Shown here: positions 47,640-56,393 of the stretch, in pieces
Position numbering within the stretch: the first letter of the stretch is position 1
Layout of the letters: each line of letters opens with the position of its first letter
Assembly (NCBI GenBank): GCA_035610835.1
Contig: CM069447.1
Coordinates: 40,413,437-40,477,436, forward strand
DNA: 64,000 nt
Source: Ophiura sarsii
Lineage: Eukaryota > Echinodermata > Ophiuroidea > Amphilepidida > Ophiuridae
Reading direction: 5' to 3'
Notes under the pieces: model-generated
Database searches by the model: none
What the model was told of the DNA's origin: nothing
The model's input: only the letters and a program-made list of their open reading frames with translations
Made by a program: the position numbers and the translations under genes

Positions 47640-48786
47640 GAACAAAAACCTCAAAAAGAAGTGAATATAATAGTACGCTGAGACAAATTCAGTAGCAGAT
47701 CCAGGAGGAGGGGGCGGGGTGGTCGGTCCGCGGGGATCCGCCGGTGTCCATGCCCCGTGTAAATTTTGTAAAAAAAGAGAGAGAGAAAGGAGAAAGAGAA
47801 AAAGGGGGAGGAGAAAGGGGGGGGGGGGGGGGGGGGGAAAGCACGGGTTTGTGCCCAAGTTAAGGAGTCTACCGTCTATTTGTCAATGGTCATGGTTTAA
47901 CAAAATAACACGGCTGTCGCTGTGTCGAGAACAATAGCCTCGGCTTAAATTTCATCTAAATATCATGTTTTTAGTGGACTAATTAAAAACAAATCCAATG
48001 GCAAAGGGGCTCCGCCACTTGCAACTGTTGGGGGCCAGTCCCTTGGACCATCGGATACTCGCGCTTCACGCTCACATTCACGCTCACTCATTACATTGCA
48101 AAACGTGATAACCCATTTTTCAACATAGCAACCTGTTTTTCAAACAATTTTTTTAATTTTTTAACCATCTATACTTAAATCAAGAAAATATCAGTCAATG
48201 CACAACTTCTTCTTTACATATACAGGCTGTACCAAAATGACTAGTACCCATCGATGCCCACCGTTCATTAATTGTTGTCATCATCGAAATTAATTGTTTT
48301 GTTATCATCTTTGTCATACCGCACTTTTTTTTTAGAATTTTAGATCATGAATATCGGATTTATTAAACTCAAGATACACTCCATTTAGTAAGACATGGTG
48401 ATTTCACCTTTTTGACAAAGTGCTAAAAATGTGTGTGTTATTACAGCTTGTTTGAAAGAAACTCGTGTATCTCGTGTGTCTTTCTGTTGTTACTGTTATT
48501 AGTGATGGGTGTTCAAATCAATTAATAATTCTTATCTTTAATTCAATTTAGAGGTTAAAAGAAGCTCGTCACACTTGAGTGAACCATGCATTGTTTTATT
48601 TGACAAGTGTTTAGGGACTTCTAAATAAATTGGTGTGTGGTGAATTACCAGTGGCTTAGATTTTATTTTCACATTGAAGAATGGATTTCGTGAGGTTAAA
48701 CAGTAAGGGACTATATCATTTTTACCAAATGTGTAGGAAATTGCATCCCCAGACACTGCGTTCCACTAAAACTAAATCTCTTTTTT
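47640..48786. other. Non-coding stretch, purine-rich tract and 26-bp ORF1 match
   Basis: A purine-rich run of gagagagaaaggaga type leads into a G run at about 47771-47837. At 48752-48777 a 26-bp stretch is identical to part of the retroelement ORF1 coding sequence (50631-50656), just outside the left inverted arm. A 72-aa minus frame (48756-48538) is not recognised. Confidence 0.6.
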
Positions 48787-49092
48787 TACAAAGGGTGGGA
48801 GGGTAACAAGGGTACCTGCTTTCGGACGACCAAACTAACTCTTTTAAAACCACCGATTTTAAAATGCTATAATAGAAGTTCAAACTAGAAAATCTAAAAT
48901 ATGTGTAGCATTTGAAAACAGAAAACTTTTATTTATTTAATAAATTAAATAAAATGAAAAGTAGGCTAAGACCGGCAAACACTGTGTCGGGCGTGAACTT
49001 GTAAAATTCAATCATATTATCTTAATGAAAGATATAACAGTTTTATACCGTAAAAACTGTACTAGAAGTGTATTCATTTACTTCAAGTAATA

Positions 49093-49539
49093 TATGTGAT
49101 GCGATCTGTGAAAACCCGCCACATAGTGGCATTTTTCATATTGGAGATATTTATATCATAAGAAAGCTAAAACTGTGCTGATTACAGAACTGTTTTGATC
49201 ATTTTTCTACGATCACTACAAAAAAAGTTACGAGTGAATGATGATTGTGATGTCACCAAAAGCTACAAAACAAGAAATCGTGAAAACAGGCCAAAAAAGA
49301 TACATAATTCAATATAATAACATTATAAGGTAAATAATAAAAGTGACTTAAGTAAGTTTGTCAAAGTGAAATTTCATGAAAGATGATGACACAAAGTACT
49401 GGAAACTAATTTTCTTTAAAAAAATCAAAAAAAAAGAAAAAAGGTTTTTTTATTTTTATTTTTTTATTTGTTCTATTTTACCCATAATCCCTAGTTCACA
49501 TTTTGCGACATCCGACGGGTTTTCTCAGATAGCATCACA
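49093..49539. mobile_element. MITE inserted in the left arm; empty site in the right arm
   Basis: Ends tatgtgatgcgatctgtgaa and mirror (ttttctcagatagcatcaca), TA on both sides. The right arm has the undisturbed site (caagtaatattag in inverse orientation at about 56857), so insertion came after the arms formed. A truncated relative is at 18444-18644. Confidence 0.9.
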
Positions 49540-50004
49540 TATTAGATTTATTCCGTATAAACTTTTACAGAGTTTAAAAATATATTCAGAACTTAGAACA
49601 TTAAAGAACGTTAAAAACATTCCCGTGGATGAATCAATGATTATCAGAACTTCCAAAACTCAGTTCAGTAAAAAAGCCGTTTAGCTTTAACGTTGCATTT
49701 TTGAGAAAATTGTAGAGCAGTGAGTATATTCAATTCTTTGAATAAAGAGATGGGGAGTCGTGTTTTCATAAAATAGAACCACTTAAAAAGCTAATTTGCT
49801 TTTACCCCTAAAATCAAACGTAACGAACGTTTAATTAAATAAGCGGGAAAGTATGACTTTATTACTATCATATAATGGAAGCTTACTTGCTTACTTTTTA
49901 AAGTTAATTAACTAATTTATTTTTTAATTTATTATTCATAACTTTGAATCTATAGTTTATTAACATACTGACATTTCACAAAACTCTTTTTGGAAAGATA
50001 GGGT

Positions 50005-50020
50005 GGCCCTGAAAAGGGCC
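50005..50020 (-). promoter_or_regulatory. Histone-type 3' stem-loop 2 after ORF1
   Basis: Minus-strand GGCCCT-TTTC-AGGGCC: six perfect pairs and a TTTC tetraloop, preceded by AAC and followed by ACCC, matching the consensus of replication-dependent histone mRNA ends. About ten bases further on is CCAAAAAGAG, resembling the purine-rich histone downstream element bound by U7 snRNA. Predicted role: cleavage without poly(A), binding of SLBP. Confidence 0.8.
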
Positions 50021-50057
50021 GTTGAAAACAGAGGTAGTGCTTCCTCTGTTCTTTGGA

Positions 50058-50073
50058 GGCTCTGAAAAGAGCC
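50058..50073 (-). promoter_or_regulatory. Histone-type 3' stem-loop 1 after ORF1
   Basis: Minus-strand GGCTCT-TTTC-AGAGCC, identical in stem and loop to the classic animal histone stem-loop, preceded by AAC. It lies 20 nt after the ORF1 stop codon. The following bases are TCC rather than ACC. A separate small hairpin (acagagg and cctctgt) lies between the two stem-loops. Confidence 0.82.
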
Positions 50074-50093
50074 GTTGATAAAACCTCAAAGGC

Positions 50094-50885
50094 TTACTGC
50101 CTCTGGTCAACTGATCTCTGCCAGTTGTTTTGCCGGTTGAAACTCCGTTGGTTGTTGTAGCTAGGACGGCCATCTTGTCGTCTCTTTTTTCCTTGATGAT
50201 GATCTTGGCTTGGCTGCTGGTTGGTTTGCTTTCTCTTCTTTGCTGGTTGGCGTCGTTGTTCCACTAGGGTCTTCCTCTTTTGGTTTATCTTCGTGCACTC
50301 ATTCAAAAAATACTTCATTGCGTCCCTCTGCTCCTCTTCCGGTATGTTCCTCTTCATCTTAGCCTCTGCGGCCAGCCTGATGGTTGCAATCGCCTGTAGC
50401 GAGTCCGGGATCACGTACACCTCCATATCCGTCACCCATAGATCTATAAACTCGCGCTCTTGTGCTTTTTGTAAGGTTTCGGCTTGCGTCCGAGCCCTGG
50501 CTGAGAACTTACAGCCAGGAGCAAGGCCAGGGATACCCCGGTCATCGCGCAATTCTTTTGGTACTTCTCGTGTACCCGCGAGCATTTCACGTAATTTTCT
50601 GCGCTTTTCTAGCAAAATTGTGTGGGCAACGACACTGCGTTCCACTAAAACTAAATGGTCGCTAACCTCTGTCATACTGACTTTGGAAAGCTCTTGACCA
50701 ATTTCACGCGGCGGTGTTTTACGCTGAGGCTGGCCTGGTTGGATCGGTGACGTGTCTGAATTCTGGCTAGGCTCTGCTGGGCTGCTGGGCTCTGCTAGGC
50801 TGCTTGAAGGAGGCTGCGAGGGTGATGTAGAGATGGTTGATCTTGGACGAGGACCGCGAGACGACTTAGTGCTTAGCTTGCTCAT
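50094..50885 (-). CDS. Retroelement ORF1, unknown nucleic-acid-binding-like protein
   Basis: 263 codons starting at ATG 50885. Residues 1-60 are low-complexity Ser/Pro/Gln. Residues 60-200 are mostly charged and probably helical, with the segment LLEKRRKLREMLAG and IRLAAEAKMKRNIPEEEQRD. Residues 205-263 are a basic, Gln/Asn-rich tail with KKRKQ and GKKRR, suited to RNA binding or nuclear import. No known domain or zinc finger is visible. It starts about 450 nt downstream of the hammerhead at 51340-51390, so its promoter probably lies in 50886-51335. Two histone-type stem-loops follow the stop. The last 78 codons are repeated in the right arm (56071-56304). It could be the element's ORF1, or a gene of a second element joined to it. 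Intact frame. Confidence 0.75.
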   Translation of the reverse strand: MSKLSTKSSRGPRPRSTISTSPSQPPSSSLAEPSSPAEPSQNSDTSPIQPGQPQRKTPPREIGQELSKVSMTEVSDHLVLVERSVVAHTILLEKRRKLREMLAGTREVPKELRDDRGIPGLAPGCKFSARARTQAETLQKAQEREFIDLWVTDMEVYVIPDSLQAIATIRLAAEAKMKRNIPEEEQRDAMKYFLNECTKINQKRKTLVEQRRQPAKKRKQTNQQPSQDHHQGKKRRQDGRPSYNNQRSFNRQNNWQRSVDQRQ

Positions 50886-51339
50886 GGTGATGCTTGAGTG
50901 CAGAATGATGCTGTCTGACTAGACAGCTTCCCCTTTTATGGAGAAACGAAGGATCCTACGAGGTAGTGAAATCAACGGACCGTGGTTCTATTGACCAATG
51001 AAATTCGTCGCCTTGTGCGTGTCAGTTCTACCTGACTAGGTAGAAGTGATGTATGAGTAAGGGCGGGAATTCCATAAAATGAAGAGACAAATACCTTTAC
51101 TTAGGTAGAAAATATTCTACAGCTGAGAATATTTTGAAACTGGAAATCATAACCAAATAAATAAATAAATAAAACCAAATATAATAGGTTAGAAGAATAT
51201 CAAAATAAAAGGAGACATTCATCCTACTAAAATGATTGAAATAAAGAGTAGACCAAAAAGAAGTATAGGTGAAATCTTTACCTATACCAGTTTTGAAAAA
51301 AGTAAAGCAACCATCACTGTCTAGTTTTGGTTTTGGCAT

Positions 51340-51390
51340 GCAGTTCGTTAGACACATGTTTCGGACTCTTCCTCATCAGTAACATACTGC
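51340..51390 (-). ncRNA. Hammerhead ribozyme 1 (downstream of RT)
   Basis: Minus strand: stem I formed by GCAG with CTGC and GTTA with TAAC around an internal loop. The core is CTGATGA, stem II GGA-AGAG-TCC, then GAAA, short stem III (ACA pairing with TGT) and GTC at the cleavage site, between 51351 and 51350. All invariant core bases are present. Open stem I with a very short stem III is the type I form known from Penelope-like retroelements, where dimers are thought to be active. Confidence 0.92.
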
Positions 51391-51668
51391 TCAGGTCTAT
51401 AAAAGACCAATGCTAATTTCAACAGATAAATTAAAATCTGAGAGAAGAAAAATAACTTCCTTCTTGTGATGTAAAATCCATAAAAACCAGTCATGGAAAA
51501 ATACATCAACGGTAAACTCGCTAGTTTACCGCGTGGAAGTACATGAAACGGTACTTAGAATGCGTAGTACTCTTGGTTCAAAAACGGGTGACCAAATGGT
51601 GAGCCGTTTTAACTCTTTAAAATTGTTTGAGACTGACCAGTCCACTGTGCAACTTTAGAAGTTGTAGT

Positions 51669-51685
51669 GACTCTGAAAAAGAGCC
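51669..51685 (-). promoter_or_regulatory. Degenerate histone-type stem-loop after the RT gene
   Basis: Minus-strand GGCTCT-TTTTC-AGAGTC: the stem has one G-T pair and the loop has one extra T compared with the two stem-loops after ORF1. It lies about 145 nt after the RT stop. Probably a relic or a weakened version. Confidence 0.5.
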
Positions 51686-51830
51686 GTGTTCACGGGAAAC
51701 TTCCGTGTAAAATTACGGTAACAAGACCGCATGTAGGATTAATCTCGTGATTAATTTTCTATAGGAAATGCGTGTTTGAACATGTCCCAAACTTTATTAT
51801 CTCCTCAAATAATAATAATAGATTCAATGT

Positions 51831-53501
51831 CTATGAATCGGAGGGGGAATCGTCGTTCTTAAAAGATAGTGACGGGAAAAATTCGTCAATCCCCCGACTC
51901 TCCAAAAGGAGGTCCTCTAAAATGTTTAGAGTTTGTGATCCGTCGCGTGGATCTTGGTTTTCATATTCTATATCATTATCTAGAACTTTTAGTCGTGCCC
52001 TAACCAAAGAGTCCCGTAGATTAGCTGTCCTACTATAGGCTATAATAGGACAATCTGGGAAAACTTTCTTGAGGTCGGGTTGTTCATTGATAATGTCCCA
52101 ATGCCTCTGAAGTGCGGTATTGACGTGTTTGGTAGAGATGTGTGGGTGATAATTCATTTTGAACACTAGCGGGATTTTGTCATCGCTCTGTTTTTCTGAA
52201 ATGAATAGATTCCTCTCCTGAAAAGCAACTTCGCGTGCTGCTTTTTGTATTTCTTTTTCACTATATCCTCTTGCTAGGAGTTTTTCTGTGAAGATAGCTT
52301 TCTTGTCTTCATATGATTGAAGGTTGTTTGAGTTTCGTACGTATCTGATCAGTTCTCCTTTGATGAAACCCTTGAAAACTGCGGGGTTGTGGCATGATGA
52401 TCTGTCTAGATAACACCATGTTTCTGTGGGTTTGGTGAAACATCTAACATCTAAGATGTTCATCGTTCTAAAACGCTCACCTTTGTAGATTACTAAATCC
52501 AGAAACTGGATTTCTTGTGTTGATGCTGTGTATGTGAACTTCAAAGTCGGGTGTAAAGTATTAATTATAGTAATAAAAGCTTCCAAATCTGTTTGTGAAC
52601 CTTTCCAGGTTATAAAACAGTCGTCCATATAAATGTAAAATGAAACCACGTTTTCATCCATGTTCATAATTCTTTGAACAAGTTTGTTAACTACTAGGCA
52701 GCATAAACTCGGGCTGCTTTTAAGTCCCATCGGACAACCAGCTATTTGAAGGAAGAAATCTTTGTTGAATTGAAATGCGTTGCGGTATAAAACTAATTTG
52801 ATTAGTTTACTCATGAACGCCAAACTAGGCATTCGAGGGTCACAGGAGCGTGGATCGACTTTTGCGAGCGTTTCCATTGCGATCTCATAAGCTTCTTCCT
52901 GTGGAATTGATGTGAACATGCTTTCGACATCTATACACGCTAATAAAATCTCTTTTGGTAGAACCAAATTTTCAACCTTTCTAATAGTGTCAGCCGTATC
53001 TTTCAAATATGCTGGTGATTTTTTCACTTCTGGTAGTAGGTAAAAGTCTATACATTCTGCTATTCTGTTCAGCGGTGATGCGACTGAAGAGATGACCGGC
53101 CGTCCTATAAAAACTTGGCCCGGTAATTTCACTTTCTTGTGAATTTTTGGAAGCATAAAGAAAACAGGAGTTTTCGTTTCATTGCTTGTTTTTTGATCTA
53201 GATAATTTGCTAAAGCCTTGTCTATTTGCTTGGCTTTGAATATTTCACATACTAGTTCACTGACCATTTCGGCCGTGTGAGATGTCATATCATAATCTAG
53301 TCTTAGATATGATTTTCTATCTTGAAGTTGGCGTAGGCCTTCTTTAATATAGTCCTCTCTGGACATTACACAGATACCTCTTCCCTTGTCGAATTTCTTT
53401 AAGACTATGTTATGATTTTTCCCTAGTCTTATAACAGCCTTAGACTCGGCTTTACTGATGTTGCGATGTACGTTTGTGATCGGAACTTTATTTTTTATTT
53501 T
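51831..53501 (-). CDS. Penelope-like reverse transcriptase, N-terminally truncated, no endonuclease
   Basis: An open frame of 556 codons from a stop at 53504 to the stop at 51831; the first ATG (53366) lies inside the domain, so the true start is missing. The 45 codons before that ATG contain NISKAESKAVIRLGKNHNIV and then FDKG, the conserved N-terminal block of Penelope-like RTs. Counting from the ATG: LPKIHK at 72-77, RPVIS at 89-93, catalytic CIDVESMFTSIP at 144-155, CPMGLKSSPS at 211-220, catalytic YMDD at 246-249 and FLDLVIY at 288-294. The region after 400 contains RHWDII, the usual linker and LRDSLVRARL before the place where a GIY-YIG endonuclease would start. The protein ends about 50 residues later, with no GIY, YIG or zinc-finger motif. 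It is therefore endonuclease-minus, like Athena/Coprina types, or derived from a form that lost it. It is flanked by two hammerhead ribozymes. Confidence 0.92.
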   Translation of the reverse strand, partial: KIKNKVPITNVHRNISKAESKAVIRLGKNHNIVLKKFDKGRGICVMSREDYIKEGLRQLQDRKSYLRLDYDMTSHTAEMVSELVCEIFKAKQIDKALANYLDQKTSNETKTPVFFMLPKIHKKVKLPGQVFIGRPVISSVASPLNRIAECIDFYLLPEVKKSPAYLKDTADTIRKVENLVLPKEILLACIDVESMFTSIPQEEAYEIAMETLAKVDPRSCDPRMPSLAFMSKLIKLVLYRNAFQFNKDFFLQIAGCPMGLKSSPSLCCLVVNKLVQRIMNMDENVVSFYIYMDDCFITWKGSQTDLEAFITIINTLHPTLKFTYTASTQEIQFLDLVIYKGERFRTMNILDVRCFTKPTETWCYLDRSSCHNPAVFKGFIKGELIRYVRNSNNLQSYEDKKAIFTEKLLARGYSEKEIQKAAREVAFQERNLFISEKQSDDKIPLVFKMNYHPHISTKHVNTALQRHWDIINEQPDLKKVFPDCPIIAYSRTANLRDSLVRARLKVLDNDIEYENQDPRDGSQTLNILEDLLLESRGIDEFFPSLSFKNDDSPSDS

Positions 53502-53502
53502 T

Positions 53503-53932
53503 TATTATATATGGTGGGAGGGTACCAAGGGTACCTGCTTTCGGACCGACAAATTGCTCACTGAACATAACTTACAATGACTTAGTGTAAATGCTAACTA
53601 AGCAGTGGTTGATTTTTTTTTTTAAAAGGCAAAATCAAAATGAAAGGTACGTCGACCGACAATATCTCTGTCGTCGCGTGGCAAAACTTATTTTGTGTTG
53701 TTAGTCAAACAACATTGAATTTCTAGACTTGAAATTCTACTATATTTGGTCTATGTCTCACAAAATATATCAATGAACATTCTATGTCAACAGGGAAATG
53801 CGCCCGATTGAAACTCGTTAAAAGCTTGCTCCATATCCGACATTTAAAATGATAAATGTCCAAACTAGGAAAGTATATCTTATTAAAATCTGACAAATAA
53901 TTGTCTTGCTGAAAGTTGTATAGACCATGTGC
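53503..53932 (-). repeat. Direct repeat R1, unit end
   Basis: 430 bp nearly identical to R2 (55639-56068), with a few substitutions and a T/A-run length change. It carries the unit-end sequence and abuts the truncated 5' end of the RT frame. Confidence 0.92.
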
Positions 53933-54495
53933 TTTATTCCGTTATGGACTAAAGGACACGTGGCATTGAAAGTTCAAGACTTTGAACATGTTAGGCTCAT
54001 ATTAAACTTATATGAGGCTTGATGTGTAATGGCAGTTATATTTATCTTACGATAAATCAAAAAGCGAACTAGCTTATTGAGAGTTATTTAAACGATGACA
54101 GAAGGCTTCTCTTGCCTACTTTGAACGATGATGGATGGAGGCGACTTGTTGTGATTCACGCGGTAATTCATGACTATGAAACTTCAGGTATATAACACTG
54201 TTTGCTAAAAGAAAGCTCGCTTGCTTTCTCACCAAGTTTACTTGGAAAAGTTCAAAAATTATAATAGTCCAATACTATGGACTAATACGGAAAACGAAGA
54301 GCCATTCAAAACTATGAATGTCCGATATACAATTAGCTTAGTATATCGAGTTTCCTAACTTAGAATGTCTTCTCCCCTGAGTTTTAGCTTCTAGGGAGGA
54401 GACAAAATAAATTAAGAAAGTACTATGTACAGAGACTTCTGTATATAGAGTGGAAAGGCCCACCATGTTTAAGATAAAACAAGTGGTGACGGCAT
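53933..54495. other. Leader-like non-coding region between hammerhead 2 and R1
   Basis: No open frame. On the minus strand it follows the ribozyme, so it may be the 5' leader and promoter of the unit. Confidence 0.4.
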
Positions 54496-54553
54496 GCAGA
54501 ATAAATAGCTAGACGTGTTTCGACTCTCGTGAGTCTCATCAGTAGCGGGCTGC
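54496..54553 (-). ncRNA. Hammerhead ribozyme 2 (upstream of RT)
   Basis: Minus strand: stem I of GCAG with CTGC and GCTA with TAGC, with an asymmetric internal loop. Core CTGATGA, stem II GACTC-ACGA-GAGTC, GAAA, two-pair stem III and GTC before the cleavage point (54512/54511). All invariant bases are present. Sequence outside the core differs from ribozyme 1, while structure and the GCAG/CTGC pairing are kept, which supports selection for folding. Confidence 0.92.
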
Positions 54554-55638
54554 TGTTAAGGTCGACCATGGCAGGTACCTGTCATGGGTCAATTGACCTA
54601 TGCCTACATACACAAATTACTATAAGCAAGTACAGGGCTGAACTTGCCCATTACTTACAGATATAAAAATGTTATGCAACGAGCGAGATAACTATCGCTG
54701 ATCGGGACCAAACTAGAGCCCTGAAATTTCGCGGACAAACTGCCGCTAAGCCTATGGTACAGTGTGTGGCACAAGCCTGACACTGTTACGGATGTTTTCC
54801 GAGTTCAATTTCCAATAGTAAAACCACCTCTTGGTTAAACACAGCAATGGCGACCATGTTCTTCCTCCTGCGTAGTCACAATTAAACTACACATTGAGAA
54901 GACAAGGCAGCGGCAGCCAAAAAAGGCCGCGATCGTCCAAGCAAACAATAGATGCCACTTAGCATCATCATAAAAAGATGAAAAGGCTGGTCGTCTTACC
55001 AGTCCGATGTTAATCACATGCAAAACACGTGCATGTTTGCGCCTCCATTAATTTAGTATTAAAATAAATTATTAGAATACTTTCTTTCTCTTAAATAGAA
55101 CACTTTCTATTTTATTTATTTCATGTTAAATAGAAGACTTTCTATTTATTTATGTCATTAAAATAGAGAACTGTCTATTTATGTTGATAAACTCCTGGTT
55201 AAAATATTCAAGACTTTGAATGTATTTGACTGACTAGTCAATCTGGAAAACATGCCAAACACTTAAAATGAACCTTTCTAGGTTCAATGCAGCAACCATC
55301 AGCCATGTAGGAAAATGCGTATTCTACTTCAACAAGTAGAGTAAGAAGAGCTCGAGGAATAAAATATCACATAAGTCATGCATAGTATTAGTAGCCTTTC
55401 ATTTACACGTGCCCTAAAGGGTCAACATGTCGCACAATTTCAAGCTGAAATTGAAAAGTATGTAAGAGCAATTTGACGAGACCTTCGGCGAGGGATTGAC
55501 AGGCCACATACCATCAGGCATGTGCGTCAATACTCTCCCTTACCCCTCTCCGAACCCTCAAGTATGGCAGACATGACCCTCAGAAATGTAAACACATCCG
55601 TGAGTCACCTGTGGAACACACCGGGGTAAAAAATCAAA
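54554..55638. other. Unassigned part of the composite element
   Basis: No open frame of note. Contains the near-palindrome ccatggcaggtacctgtcat near 54567. Probably the 3' part of an upstream copy. Confidence 0.4.
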
Positions 55639-56068
55639 TATTATATATGGTGGGAGGGTACCAAGGGTACCTGCTTTCGGACCGACAAATTGCTCACTGA
55701 ACATAACTTACAATGACTTAGTGTAAATGCTAACTAAGCAGTGGTTGATTTTTTTTAAAAAAAGGCAAAATCAAAATGAAAGGTACGTCGACCGACAATA
55801 TCTCTGTCGTCGCGTGGCAAAACTTATTTTGTGTTGTTAGTCAAACAACATTGAATTTCTAGACTTGAAATTCTACTATATTTTGTCTATGTCTCACAAA
55901 ATATATCAATGAACATTCTATGTCAACAGGGAAATGCGCCCGATTGAAACTCGTTAAAAGCTTGCTCCATATCCGACATTTAAAATGATAAATTTCCAAA
56001 CTAGGAAAGTATATCTTATTAAAATCTGACAAATAATTGTCTTGCTGAAAGTTGTATAGACCATGTGC
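55639..56068 (-). repeat. Direct repeat R2
   Basis: Second copy of R1. It ends at accatgtgc and is joined after two bases to the right inverted arm, a rearrangement junction. Confidence 0.92.
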
Positions 56069-56070
56069 AA

Positions 56071-56304
56071 AGGGACGCAATGAAGTATTTTTTGAATGAG
56101 TGCACGAAGATAAACCAAAAGAGGAAGACCCTAGTGGAACAACGACGCCAACCAGCAAAGAAGAGAAAGCAAACCAACCAGCAGCCAAGCCAAGATCATC
56201 ATCAAGGAAAAAAGAGACGACAAGACGGCCGTCCTAGCTACAACAACCAACGGAGTTTCAACCGGCAAAACAACTGGCAGAGATCAGTTGACCAGAGGCA
56301 GTAA
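56071..56304 (+). pseudogene. Partial ORF1 copy (C-terminal 77 codons)
   Basis: Plus-strand frame identical to residues 187-263 of ORF1, starting at the rearrangement junction and ending at the same TAA (56302-56304). No promoter or start of its own. Confidence 0.92.
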
Positions 56305-56324
56305 GCCTTTGAGGTTTTATCAAC

Positions 56325-56340
56325 GGCTCTTTTCAGAGCC
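56325..56340 (+). promoter_or_regulatory. Histone-type stem-loop 1, right-arm copy
   Basis: Plus-strand GGCTCT-TTTC-AGAGCC, identical to 50058-50073. Confidence 0.82.
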
Positions 56341-56377
56341 TCCAAAGAACAGAGGAAGCACTACCTCTGTTTTCAAC

Positions 56378-56393
56378 GGCCCTTTTCAGGGCC
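56378..56393 (+). promoter_or_regulatory. Histone-type stem-loop 2, right-arm copy
   Basis: Plus-strand GGCCCT-TTTC-AGGGCC followed by ACCC, then CCAAAAAGAG, identical to 50005-50020. Confidence 0.8.

Larger units (their letters stand above)
48787..50327 (-). repeat. Left inverted arm of the composite element
   Basis: Inverted match to 56071-57164 over about 1.1 kb at very high identity once the 447-bp MITE at 49093-49539 is removed. Contains the unit end, the 3' UTR with stem-loops and the last quarter of ORF1. Confidence 0.92.

Noticed and set aside
50005..50073. Presence of a histone gene cluster, explaining the stem-loops
   Set aside because: The protein before the stem-loops is not a histone and no histone fold sequence is seen within the element or its flanks.
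50221..50697. 158-codon plus-strand frame
   Set aside because: It is the reverse-strand shadow of ORF1, which has the better composition, start and repeated copy.
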